58,074 nucleotides of DNA from DASYML01 sp036399835 (GTDB taxonomy: Bacteria > Acidobacteriota > Blastocatellia > Pyrinomonadales > Pyrinomonadaceae), in the NCBI GenBank assembly GCA_036399835.1, contig DASWMI010000019.1:1-58074 (forward strand), read 5' to 3'. The translations under genes and the position numbers were made by a program. The notes beneath the pieces were generated by a model that was not told where the DNA came from, made no database searches, and was given only the letters and a program-made list of their open reading frames with translations. Shown here piece after piece: positions 9,254 through 16,997 of the stretch (its first letter is position 1; each line of letters opens with the position of its first letter).

Positions 9254-10144
9254 TTATTCGGGCGGCAGCCAGTCTCTCGTCATGTCGCACCAGAGCGCGA
9301 GGCCGCGCCAGTGTTTGAAGCGTGAATAATAACGGGCGATCTTCTGGTCCCTCGCCGCGCGACCGCCGTTGTGCACCCGCGCGAATTTGGCGCGCACCCA
9401 AGAATCCAGCGCCAGGCAATCATAACGGCCAAGCAGCTTCAGCATGTTCTCCGCCGCATAATCGCCGACGCCCTTGACGCGCTTCATCTCTCGTTGAAGC
9501 TCCGGCGTGGACAGCTCGCTTGAGAGCCAGCCTTCGACATCGAGCGCGCCCGAAGCGACACGCTCGGCCAGCTCCAGCAGGTAGGCCGCGCGGTATCCGG
9601 CGCGCACTTCGTCGCGGTAAAAACTGAGTGGAGCGGCGGCCATCGCCTGCGGCGTGGGAAAAGCGCGGCGACCGTCCTTCGCCATCAGCCCAAGATTCTG
9701 GACCAGCCCCGTGACCATCTTTTCCGTCAGCGCCCAGGAGCAGTTGGTGGTACAGATGGTCTTGACCAAATCCTCGTAGACTGTCGGAGAGCGCAAGAGA
9801 CGGCCCGCCCCCTCGCGTACAATCCAGCCGAAATCCGCATCGCCCTCAACCGCCTCGTAAAACTCGCCCATCTCATCATCGAGCCTGAGCATGTGGCGCA
9901 CATCGCTTGAGACTCCGGCCAGCGTGCGCACGCCAGGGCTGCCCGGGACTTGAATCTCGATCTTTTGGGCCGTGCCACGGATGATGACGGTCAAGGGCGT
10001 CCGGCCTTCTGCTGGATTAAGGACGCGCCGGAGCGTCCAGTTGTCCTGGTCGAACTCGAAGGGAAGCAGGCTATTCCAGCCGTGGCTGGCAGCCGTGCGT
10101 TTGAAACTAAAACCGACTGGCGCGTCTAGAGAGATGATTTGCAT
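9254..10144 (-). CDS. AlkA-like HhH-GPD DNA glycosylase
   Basis: Base-excision DNA glycosylase of 296 residues with an N-terminal AlkA/OGG-type beta domain and a HhH-GPD domain (about residues 125-285). The hairpin reads VKGVGDYAAENMLKLLG and is followed by the catalytic aspartate in LALDSWVR. In OGG1-type enzymes a lysine lies four residues after GVG; here the position is aromatic (GVGDYAA), as in AlkA (GIGPWTA), so a monofunctional glycosylase acting on alkylated bases is more likely than an 8-oxoG lyase. The start at 10144 (MQIISLDAPVGF) is preferred over 10159 because AGGAAGG lies directly upstream of it. No iron-sulfur cysteines. Specificity is inferred, not proven. Confidence 0.85.
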   Translation of the reverse strand: MQIISLDAPVGFSFKRTAASHGWNSLLPFEFDQDNWTLRRVLNPAEGRTPLTVIIRGTAQKIEIQVPGSPGVRTLAGVSSDVRHMLRLDDEMGEFYEAVEGDADFGWIVREGAGRLLRSPTVYEDLVKTICTTNCSWALTEKMVTGLVQNLGLMAKDGRRAFPTPQAMAAAPLSFYRDEVRAGYRAAYLLELAERVASGALDVEGWLSSELSTPELQREMKRVKGVGDYAAENMLKLLGRYDCLALDSWVRAKFARVHNGGRAARDQKIARYYSRFKHWRGLALWCDMTRDWLPPE

Positions 10145-10225
10145 AAGCCTTCCTGCCATGATGATGTTTGGACTTCAAGCTAACAGATTTACGCCGGCGG
10201 GGCGAGCAGGGTTCATCCTGAGACG

Positions 10226-10254
10226 TTGACACGGTTGGTTGCGCGGCGTATTAA
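10226..10254 (+). promoter_or_regulatory. Sigma70-type promoter for the ion channel gene
   Basis: TTGACA at 10226-10231 and TATTAA at 10249-10254 are separated by exactly 17 bases. The start codon lies 55 bases downstream at 10309. Confidence 0.6.
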
Positions 10255-10308
10255 TTCCGGTTTATCGTTCTCTACCGGATCGTTTCCTTTAAGACAGGAG
10301 CAGCGAAG

Positions 10309-11472
10309 ATGAAAGCCCTGCTGGCCGCCGTCAGTTTTATTCTCATTTGCGCCATTCTGTGGGACGCCTTTGAGACGATTATTCTTCCGCGCAGGGTGAC
10401 GCGCAGGCTCAGGCTAACGGTCATACTGTATCTGTTGACGTGGGCGGTCTGGTCCACGATTGCCAGGCGCATGAGCAAAGGCAAGCGCCGCGAGTCTTAC
10501 CTGAGCATGTTCGGGCCGCTCTCTTTGATTATGCTGCTCAGCCTGTGGGCCATCGGGCTGGTCCTGAGCTTTGCTCTCTTCCAGTGGGCGCTCGGCGTAG
10601 AGATACAACTGCCCGGAGGCAATCAAGGCTTCACCTCGTATCTCTACATGAGCGGCGTCACCTTTTTTACACTGGGCTTCGGCGATGTCGTCCCTTTGAC
10701 TTCTCAAGGCCGTTTTGTGACGGTGCTTGAAGCGGGCACGGGCTTTGGTTTTCTGGCAATCGTGATCGGCTACCTGCCCGTTATCTACCAGGCGTTTTCA
10801 AGACGCGAAGTAAACATCGCCCTGCTTGACGCGCGCGCGGGCACACCCGGTACTGCCGTTGAGATGCTGCGCAGGCACGGGCGCAACCGGAACATGGAGG
10901 CGCTCGACAGACTGCTCAACGAATGGGAGCGTTGGTCTTCGGATTTGATGGAGAGCCATCTTTCTTATCCGGTCCTGGCCTACTTCCGCTCGCAGCACGA
11001 CAACCAATCATGGCTCGCCGCCCTGACGACCATTCTTGATACCTGCGCTCTGGTCATCGTCGGCGTGGACGGCGCGCCCGTCTGGCAGGCGCAGTTGACC
11101 TTTGCGATGGCGCGTCATGCCGTCGTGGACATCGCGCAAATCTTCAACGCCTCGCCGGAGGCGCACGAGTTTGACCGCCTTCCGGCAAACGGGCTGACGC
11201 ACGTTCGCGCGGCGCTTCAAGCGGCTGGAGTTCCCTTGCGCGACGGCGCGGACGCGGACCAGCGCCTGATAGAGTTGCGACGCATGTACGAGCCTTATAT
11301 ACAGTCGCTTTCAGATGCGATGATGATGCCGCTGCCGCCCTGGATGCCTGAGAAAGAGGTCGTTGATAACTGGCAGACGAGCGCCTGGGAACGCAACCCC
11401 GTGGTGGTCGCGACAAAGTTTGCGCGGGTCTGCCAGCGCGGGGAGACGGGCAAATATTCGCAGCCTGTTTAA
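10309..11472 (+). CDS. Two-TM ion channel protein (potassium channel-like)
   Basis: Membrane protein of 387 residues. Hydrophobic helices lie at about residues 3-25, 36-52 and 70-94, followed by a pore loop with the filter TLGFGD (residues 121-126) and a pore-lining helix at about 135-162. The filter is a variant of the TVGYGD potassium-channel signature (Ion_trans_2 family), so K+ conduction is likely but the valine/tyrosine changes leave selectivity open. The cytoplasmic 225-residue C terminus shows no RCK/TrkA nucleotide fold that I recognise; gating is unknown. It is monocistronic, with its own promoter. An odd point is the extra N-terminal helix ending in a basic patch (RRVTRRLR). Confidence 0.85.
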   Translation: MKALLAAVSFILICAILWDAFETIILPRRVTRRLRLTVILYLLTWAVWSTIARRMSKGKRRESYLSMFGPLSLIMLLSLWAIGLVLSFALFQWALGVEIQLPGGNQGFTSYLYMSGVTFFTLGFGDVVPLTSQGRFVTVLEAGTGFGFLAIVIGYLPVIYQAFSRREVNIALLDARAGTPGTAVEMLRRHGRNRNMEALDRLLNEWERWSSDLMESHLSYPVLAYFRSQHDNQSWLAALTTILDTCALVIVGVDGAPVWQAQLTFAMARHAVVDIAQIFNASPEAHEFDRLPANGLTHVRAALQAAGVPLRDGADADQRLIELRRMYEPYIQSLSDAMMMPLPPWMPEKEVVDNWQTSAWERNPVVVATKFARVCQRGETGKYSQPV

Positions 11473-11543
11473 GAGCACGGCTCGGTCAATGGCGTTCTGC
11501 TCGCAAGCGCATCTTTGCGTGATTGAATGTCGAAAGATTCCAG

Positions 11544-12521
11544 ATGAGCGTGATGCCTGCAAGTAGCTCGATTGAAGCTCGCGGCGTTTCAGGTGAAGAC
11601 GGCTTTGCGCTGCGCTGCACGTCGCTCGTCAAGCGATATGCCGACGTCTTGGCGGTCAACGGGCTTGACCTTGAAGTCTACGCGGGCGAATGTTTCGGGC
11701 TGCTTGGACCAAACGGCGCAGGGAAAACGACGACCGTTGAGATACTCGAAGGGCTGACAGCGCCTGATAGCGGAACTGTCGAAGTGCTCGGTCAAGCCTG
11801 GGGGCGCGGGCATGACCAGGCTTTGCGCGAGCGCATAGGCGTTCAACTTCAAGAGACACAGCTTGCGGAAAAGGTCACGGTCGAAGAGACGCTGCGGCTC
11901 TTTCGCAGTTTCTACAAACGCGGGCGCAGCGTTGAGGAAGTGATTCGCCTGGTCGAGCTTGAAGAGAAACGCGGCGCGCGCGTCGGCAAGCTTTCGGGCG
12001 GGCAGCGGCAGCGGCTCGCCATCGCGACGGCGCTTGTTTCCGCGCCGGACCTGCTCTTTCTGGATGAGCCGACAACGGGGCTGGACCCGCAGGCCAGGCT
12101 CAAGCTGTGGGACATCGTAGAGAAGTATCAGGCCGGTGGAGGCACAGTGCTGTTGACGACGCACTACATGGAAGAGGCCGCGCGCTTGTGCGACCGCGTG
12201 GCGATTCTGGACCACGGGCGCGTGATTGCTCTGGGGACGCCCGCCGAATTAATCGAATCGCTCGGCGCGGACCAGATCGTGGAGATTACCGTGCGTGGAG
12301 AGCTGCGAGAAGAGTCCGTCAGACAGTTGCCGGGGGTGCGCCAGCTTCGCAGGCAAGAGGGCACGTATGCCCTGACCGTCTCTGACATCAGCGCGGCGCT
12401 GCCTGCCTTGCTCGCGGAACTGGACCGGCAACAGGCGACGCTCGTCAGCCTGGCTACGCATCAGGCGACGCTTGAAGATGTCTTCGTCAGTCTGACAGGG
12501 AGGATGCTGCGCGATGGCTGA
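11544..12521 (+). CDS. ABC transporter ATP-binding protein (ABC-2 type exporter)
   Basis: Cytoplasmic ATPase of 325 residues that powers the permease encoded next. Walker A is GPNGAGKTT, the signature is LSGGQRQR, and Walker B is LLFLDEPTTGLDP, in the usual order and spacing for the CcmA/DrrA-type family; the last 90 residues form the DrrA-like C-terminal domain. The frame opens at a TTG (11523), but the ATG at 11544 (MSVMPASSS) is preferred. Translation is coupled to the permease through an 8-bp overlap. Substrate is unknown; this class exports drugs, lipids or polysaccharides. Confidence 0.9.
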   Translation: MSVMPASSSIEARGVSGEDGFALRCTSLVKRYADVLAVNGLDLEVYAGECFGLLGPNGAGKTTTVEILEGLTAPDSGTVEVLGQAWGRGHDQALRERIGVQLQETQLAEKVTVEETLRLFRSFYKRGRSVEEVIRLVELEEKRGARVGKLSGGQRQRLAIATALVSAPDLLFLDEPTTGLDPQARLKLWDIVEKYQAGGGTVLLTTHYMEEAARLCDRVAILDHGRVIALGTPAELIESLGADQIVEITVRGELREESVRQLPGVRQLRRQEGTYALTVSDISAALPALLAELDRQQATLVSLATHQATLEDVFVSLTGRMLRDG

Positions 12522-13764
12522 GGGCGGACCGGGAATTATCCGGGAGGCGGAGACCGACAAGGCTTTGGCGGAAGATGAGCATGTAGATAATCTACTGGAC
12601 CAGCGCGCGCCGCAACCCACGCGCGTGACGGAAGAGGACCGCCCGCGCCATCCCTTGATAGAGCTGACGCTGACCAGGGTCCGCGAATTTCTGCGCGAGA
12701 AGGAGGCTGTCTTCTGGGTCTTCGTCTTTCCGGTGCTGCTGGCCTTCGCGCTCGGCATAGCTTTTCGCAACACCGGACCGGAAAAGCTGCGCATCGCCAT
12801 CGAAGACAGTGGTCCACAGCCTCAAGCGCCAGCGCCCCCGGAGATCGCCGCCGCGCTTTCTCGCTCAAAGCAGATAGAGCCTCTGATTCTTTCGCCGACG
12901 GAGGCCGCGCGAGCCTTGCGCAGCGGTAAGGTCGCGCTCGTCGTGCGCGCGACGGGTAATCAAGGGACGACAGGCCCGGGTTCGGGAACAGGTCTTGAGC
13001 AAAACAGGACCAGCCCTCAGCCTCGAACACCGGCCTTCGATTATCGCTACGACCCGACGCGGCCTGAGAGCATGACGGCGCGGCTCGCAGTGGATGATGC
13101 GCTGCAACGCTCCGGCGGGCGCGCAGACCTCTTCGCGGCGACGGACGAGAAGGTGACTGAGACTGGCGCGCGTTATATAGATTTTCTGATTCCGGGTCTC
13201 ATCGGCTTGAACCTGATGGGCAGCGGAATCTGGGGCGTGGCCTTCGCTGTGGTCCAGGCGCGCGGGAAAAAGCTGCTCAAGCGTTTCGCCGCAACGCCTA
13301 TGCGACGCTCGCATTATCTGCTCTCGTTTATGATGTCGAGGCTGGTTTTTCTGGCGCTTGAGATTATCGCTGTGCTTGGTTTCGCGTGGGTCGTCTTCGG
13401 GGTAACGGTGCGCGGCTCGCTGCTCAGCCTGGCGTTCGTCTCTCTGCTGGGCGGGCTGGCGTTTTCAGGTCTCGGAATGCTTGTCGCCGCGCGGCCAGAG
13501 ACGGTCGAGGGCGTCTCCGGGCTATCGAATCTGCTGATGCTGCCGATGTGGCTGCTGTCCGGGACGTTCTTTTCGTCCGAGCGCTTCCCGCCATCGTTGC
13601 AACCCTTTATCAAGGCGCTCCCGCTGACGGCGGTCAACGATGCGCTGCGCGCAAACATTAACGAGGGCGCGGCACTCTGGACCAACTGGCCGCAGCTCGC
13701 AGTCATCCTCGCCTGGGGAGTGCTGAGCTTCGTCATAGCGTTGCGCATCTTCCGCTGGAAGTGA
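12514..13764 (+). CDS. ABC-2 type transporter permease
   Basis: Inner-membrane permease of 416 residues, partner of the ATPase that overlaps it by 8 bp. One helix lies near residues 68-85 (VFWVFVFPVLLAFALGIAF). A large periplasmic loop of about 130 residues follows, including a Pro/Gly/Thr-rich linker. Five helices follow in the C-terminal half (from YIDFLIPGLIGLNLMG on), matching the ABC2_membrane_3 layout. The roughly 40 acidic residues before the first helix are unusual. The gene ends next to the aldo/keto reductase gene, which may share the transcript. Confidence 0.88.
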   Translation: MAEGGPGIIREAETDKALAEDEHVDNLLDQRAPQPTRVTEEDRPRHPLIELTLTRVREFLREKEAVFWVFVFPVLLAFALGIAFRNTGPEKLRIAIEDSGPQPQAPAPPEIAAALSRSKQIEPLILSPTEAARALRSGKVALVVRATGNQGTTGPGSGTGLEQNRTSPQPRTPAFDYRYDPTRPESMTARLAVDDALQRSGGRADLFAATDEKVTETGARYIDFLIPGLIGLNLMGSGIWGVAFAVVQARGKKLLKRFAATPMRRSHYLLSFMMSRLVFLALEIIAVLGFAWVVFGVTVRGSLLSLAFVSLLGGLAFSGLGMLVAARPETVEGVSGLSNLLMLPMWLLSGTFFSSERFPPSLQPFIKALPLTAVNDALRANINEGAALWTNWPQLAVILAWGVLSFVIALRIFRWK

Positions 13765-13784
13765 ATGCCGAGAGAAGGAGCATG

Positions 13785-14756
13785 ATGAGATACAGGCGAT
13801 TTGGACGCACGGGCTGGATGGTCAGCGAGATCGGCTACGGGATGTGGGGGATGGGGAGTTGGAGCGGGTCGAGCGATGAAGAATCGCTCGCCTCTTTGCA
13901 GCGCGCAGTAGAGCTTGGCTGTAATTTCTTTGACACGGCCTGGGCCTACGGGCAGGGGCGCAGCGAGGGCTTGCTGGGCCAACTGGTGCGAAATAATCCC
14001 GACAGGCGTCTCTACACGGCGACTAAAATTCCGCCTAAGAATCTCAAGTGGCCGAGCCGCCGCGAGTACACGCTGGATGAGAGTTATCCGCCTGAGCACA
14101 TAGAGGAGTATGTCGGCAAGAGTTTGAAGAACGCAGGGTTGGAGAGCTTTGATCTGGTCCAGTTTCATACCTGGGAAGACAGTTGGGCGGATGACAAACG
14201 CTGGGCCGTCAAGATGGACGAGCTGCGTAGGCAGGGCCGCTTGAAAGCCGTCGGCATCAGCCTCAATCGCTGGGAACCCTGGAACGGCGTGCGCACAGTG
14301 CGCAGCGGCCTCGTTGATGCCGTGCAGGTTATCTACAACATCTTTGACCAGAATCCTGAAGACGAGCTGTTCCCCGCGTGCAAGGAGATGGAGACAGCCG
14401 TCATCGCGCGCGTGCCGTTTGATGAGGGGACGCTGACGGGCACGCTGACAAAGGATTCGAGCTGGCCCGAGGGCGACTGGCGTAATACTTACTTTGTCCC
14501 CGAAAATCTGATTCCGAGTGTCGAGCGCGCGGACGCCTTAAAGCCGCTCGTGCCCGCAGGCATGACGATGCCGGAGATGGCGCTGCGTTTTATTCTCAGC
14601 CATCCAACTGTGAGCACGATTATCCCGGGGATGCGAAAGACGGCGCACGTCGAATCCAACATCGCCGCCAGCGATGCCGGGCCGCTCTCCACGGAGCTTT
14701 ACGAAAACTTGCGCGCGCATCGCTGGAACAGGCAGCCCGCGCAGTGGTCGCAATAA
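13785..14756 (+). CDS. Aldo/keto reductase
   Basis: Cytoplasmic NAD(P)H-dependent oxidoreductase of about 323 residues with a TIM-barrel fold. The catalytic tetrad is visible: D and Y in NFFDTAWAYGQG, K in YTATKIPP, and H in VQFHTWED. ATGs at 13782 and 13785 both follow AGAAGGAG; the second has better spacing, and the GTG at 13761 overlapping the permease stop is less likely. It starts about 20 bases after the permease, so co-transcription is probable. The real substrate cannot be read from sequence. Confidence 0.9.
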   Translation: MRYRRFGRTGWMVSEIGYGMWGMGSWSGSSDEESLASLQRAVELGCNFFDTAWAYGQGRSEGLLGQLVRNNPDRRLYTATKIPPKNLKWPSRREYTLDESYPPEHIEEYVGKSLKNAGLESFDLVQFHTWEDSWADDKRWAVKMDELRRQGRLKAVGISLNRWEPWNGVRTVRSGLVDAVQVIYNIFDQNPEDELFPACKEMETAVIARVPFDEGTLTGTLTKDSSWPEGDWRNTYFVPENLIPSVERADALKPLVPAGMTMPEMALRFILSHPTVSTIIPGMRKTAHVESNIAASDAGPLSTELYENLRAHRWNRQPAQWSQ

Positions 14757-14758
14757 AA

Positions 14759-14822
14759 CAGTTTTCGGTTTTCAGTTAAGACCGATTAACGAGTTTTTCT
14801 TAAAACTGAACACTGAAAACTG
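14759..14822. repeat. Intergenic tandem-word hairpin (CAGTTTTC words)
   Basis: Imperfect inverted repeat with arms 14759-14781 and about 14798-14822. Each arm is made of repeated CAGTTTTC-like words, and the apex has the AAG...CTT shoulder seen in the other elements. It fills the gap between the aldo/keto reductase stop and the Shine-Dalgarno region of the EF-P-like gene. Confidence 0.65.
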
Positions 14823-14844
14823 AATTTAGTGAGGACTAATTTGA

Positions 14845-15417
14845 ATGGCATTGATTGGAGCGAATGAGCTGAAGCGGAAGATGCTGATTACGGTTGAGGG
14901 GCAGCCCTTTACGGTGATTGATGTTTTCTTCGCGTCGCCTTCTGCGCGCGGAGCGTCTACCATGGTGCGCACCAGGCTGAGGCATCTCTTGACGGGGGCT
15001 GTGCTGGAAAAGAGCTTTAAGATGAGCGAGAAGTTTGCCGAGCCGGATGTGCAGTTGACGCCCGCCTCCTTTCTCTACGCGGACCCTTCCGGCCTGCACT
15101 TTATGGATGAGAGCAGCTATGAACAGTTCTCTCTGGACGAAGAGCGCATAGGGGATGATCGCGGCTACCTGAAAGAGGGCATGACCTTGCAGGTCTTGAA
15201 ATACAACGGCGCGCCCGTCTCGCTGCAACTGCCGCAGTTTGTCGAATTAGCGGTCGTCGAGACAGAGCCTGGGCTGCGCGGAGACACTGCGGCGGGCGGC
15301 TCAACCAAGCAGGCCACGCTCGAAACGGGCCTCATCGCGCGCGTCCCGCTGTTTATCAAGGAAGGCGAAACCGTCCGCGTCAATACGCAGACGGGCGAGG
15401 TCGCGGGCCGAGCCTGA
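14845..15417 (+). CDS. efpL: Elongation factor P-like protein of the EfpL/YeiP type
   Basis: Ribosome-binding factor of 190 residues that relieves stalling during peptide-bond formation at proline-rich stretches. It has the three EF-P domains: KOW-like (1-65), central OB (70-125) and C-terminal OB (133-190, with FVELAVVETEPGLRGDTA). The tip loop reads SPSARGAST. This matches the SPTARGAAT loop of E. coli YeiP/EfpL rather than the PGKGQA (lysine) or SGRNAA (rhamnosylated arginine) loops of canonical EF-P, so it probably acts without the known lysine or rhamnose modification. The C terminus is nearer ordinary EF-P than E. coli YeiP is. Whether a second, canonical EF-P exists elsewhere is unknown. 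Confidence 0.88.
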   Translation: MALIGANELKRKMLITVEGQPFTVIDVFFASPSARGASTMVRTRLRHLLTGAVLEKSFKMSEKFAEPDVQLTPASFLYADPSGLHFMDESSYEQFSLDEERIGDDRGYLKEGMTLQVLKYNGAPVSLQLPQFVELAVVETEPGLRGDTAAGGSTKQATLETGLIARVPLFIKEGETVRVNTQTGEVAGRA

Positions 15418-15444
15418 GACAGCTTCTGAGATAAGAATTCTTTC

Positions 15445-15453
15445 TGATATACT
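15445..15453 (+). promoter_or_regulatory. Possible extended -10 promoter for the TPR membrane protein
   Basis: TG-A-TATACT forms an extended -10 ending at 15453, with only a weak -35. It lies about 185 bases before the chosen start at 15637; the leader between them has no recognised structure. Confidence 0.4.
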
Positions 15454-15636
15454 CACGATTATTGATTGCTTGAGCTGCCTTCCTCGCGTTGCTCAAGAGA
15501 GTTTTCCGTTCGCAGTTGTGGACCAGCGACTTACCTGACAGGCCGTGAACAGTCTGAGGCCGGAGGCTGTGAGATCAAAACCGGCTCTTTAAAATCTTCC
15601 GAACACCTCATTCCAGGACGCACAGAAGGGCTACTG

Positions 15637-16974
15637 ATGGAACGCCCAGGCGAAGTTTATAAAGATGGCGCAGGCCACCTCGAAGAGCTGTTGGAGCGGC
15701 TCTCGGCCATCCCGTTCATCAGCCTGACGGTCAACTTCATAGCCCTCGGCCTCTCCAACTGGATCGTCCTTAATCTCTATCTCTTCATCAGCCGCTGGGG
15801 AGCAATCCAACTCGTTGAGGCCGCCCTGACCTTAACCGACAGGCTGCTCTGGGCCGGACTCTTCGCGCTCCTGGCCTTTCACTATCTCTTAACTTTCCAC
15901 ACGGTCGCTTACGTCTTCCCGGGACTCTACCCTGAAGAAAAGCGCATGGTGATGGTCCCGCTGGTCTGGGTCTACCTGGCTCCCGTCGTGGCCTTCGTCC
16001 TGATGCTCTTGTGCTCCCAGATGGCCGTCAGGCTGGACCTTATAGAGCCACTCTCGCCAGGCGCGGCTCGCGCCTGGCTGGTCCGCTCCTACCTCGTCGC
16101 GCTCCTGACGACTTCGCTCCTGTCCATCCCCAGACGCAAATGGACTCTGAGCTTCTACGGCTACCTCGCCCTGCTGGTCTTCATCTGGCTGCTGCCCAAC
16201 CACTTTTTCGATACCCTCATTCTCGCGCTCGTCGAATTCTGCGTCATCCTGCTGGCCGTCACGACGGCTGTCCGCATCATCTTTAAAAGACAGATGGCCC
16301 TCGCGAGCGAAGATGAACAGCAGCAGCCAAGTGCGGCCTGGTCAGGCGTAGACCCTGAATACCGACGCGAAGAGAGCGAGCAGCCCTGGGATGCGGATAC
16401 CAGGGAGAAGATTGAGGAGTACACGAAGGCTTTGGAGGCCAATCCGAAAGATGCGGCAGCTTATACTAATCGTGCCATGGCGCGCGCCAGTTTGGGCCAG
16501 TACGATCTGGCCGTAGAGGATTTTTCAAAGGCAATGGAAATTGACCCCGATAACATAGAGGCCGTTTATCAATGCGCGCGCGCTCGCTCGCTGCTGGGCC
16601 AATACGATCTCGCGCTTGAGGGATTGACGAAGACATTGGAGGCCGGTCTGGAATTGGGCGAGGCCCATTTCAGCCGCGCCCGCATCTATTACAGGCTCGG
16701 GCGTGAAGAACTGGCGATCAAGGATTTCACCAGCGCGCTTGAGCATCTGGAAGACGCATCCATGCGAGCCAATGCCTATGCCAAACGCGGCCAGGTCCAT
16801 TATGATCTGGGCCACTACGAGCAGGCCATCGAAGACTTTACGGAAGCCTTAAAGTTTGACGAGTCGAATTGGGATGTCAGTTGGAAACTCAGACAGGCCC
16901 AGGAGAAATTGGCTGAGCTGGAGAACGCAGAGGCGGATTCCTCCCGGGCGGGCGAGAGTCAAGAGCCTCTTTAG
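15637..16974 (+). CDS. Polytopic membrane protein with C-terminal TPR repeats
   Basis: Protein of 445 residues. About the first 215 contain five or six hydrophobic segments (for example FISLTVNFIALGLSNWIVLN and VFPGLYPEEKRMVMVPLVWVYL). A charged linker (about 215-255) leads to at least four tetratricopeptide repeats (YTKALEANPKDAAAYTNRAM and similar, about 258-430), presumably cytosolic and protein-binding. The ATG at 15637 is chosen because AGAAGGG lies six bases upstream; the open frame from 15466 has no such site. The gene is only about 23 bp before the membrane-anchored NACHT gene and very probably shares its transcript, suggesting a common membrane complex. I do not recognise the specific family. 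Confidence 0.8.
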   Translation: MERPGEVYKDGAGHLEELLERLSAIPFISLTVNFIALGLSNWIVLNLYLFISRWGAIQLVEAALTLTDRLLWAGLFALLAFHYLLTFHTVAYVFPGLYPEEKRMVMVPLVWVYLAPVVAFVLMLLCSQMAVRLDLIEPLSPGAARAWLVRSYLVALLTTSLLSIPRRKWTLSFYGYLALLVFIWLLPNHFFDTLILALVEFCVILLAVTTAVRIIFKRQMALASEDEQQQPSAAWSGVDPEYRREESEQPWDADTREKIEEYTKALEANPKDAAAYTNRAMARASLGQYDLAVEDFSKAMEIDPDNIEAVYQCARARSLLGQYDLALEGLTKTLEAGLELGEAHFSRARIYYRLGREELAIKDFTSALEHLEDASMRANAYAKRGQVHYDLGHYEQAIEDFTEALKFDESNWDVSWKLRQAQEKLAELENAEADSSRAGESQEPL

Positions 16975-16997
16975 CTTTATCTTTCAGAGAAGGGTTA

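Noticed and set aside
9254..10144. 8-oxoguanine glycosylase/lyase (OGG1 type)
   Set aside because: The position of the OGG1 catalytic lysine is tyrosine (GVGDYAA), so an AlkA-type monofunctional enzyme is more likely.
14845..15417. Canonical elongation factor P (lysine- or rhamnose-modified)
   Set aside because: The tip loop SPSARGAST has neither the lysine of PGKGQ nor the SGRN context; it fits YeiP/EfpL better.
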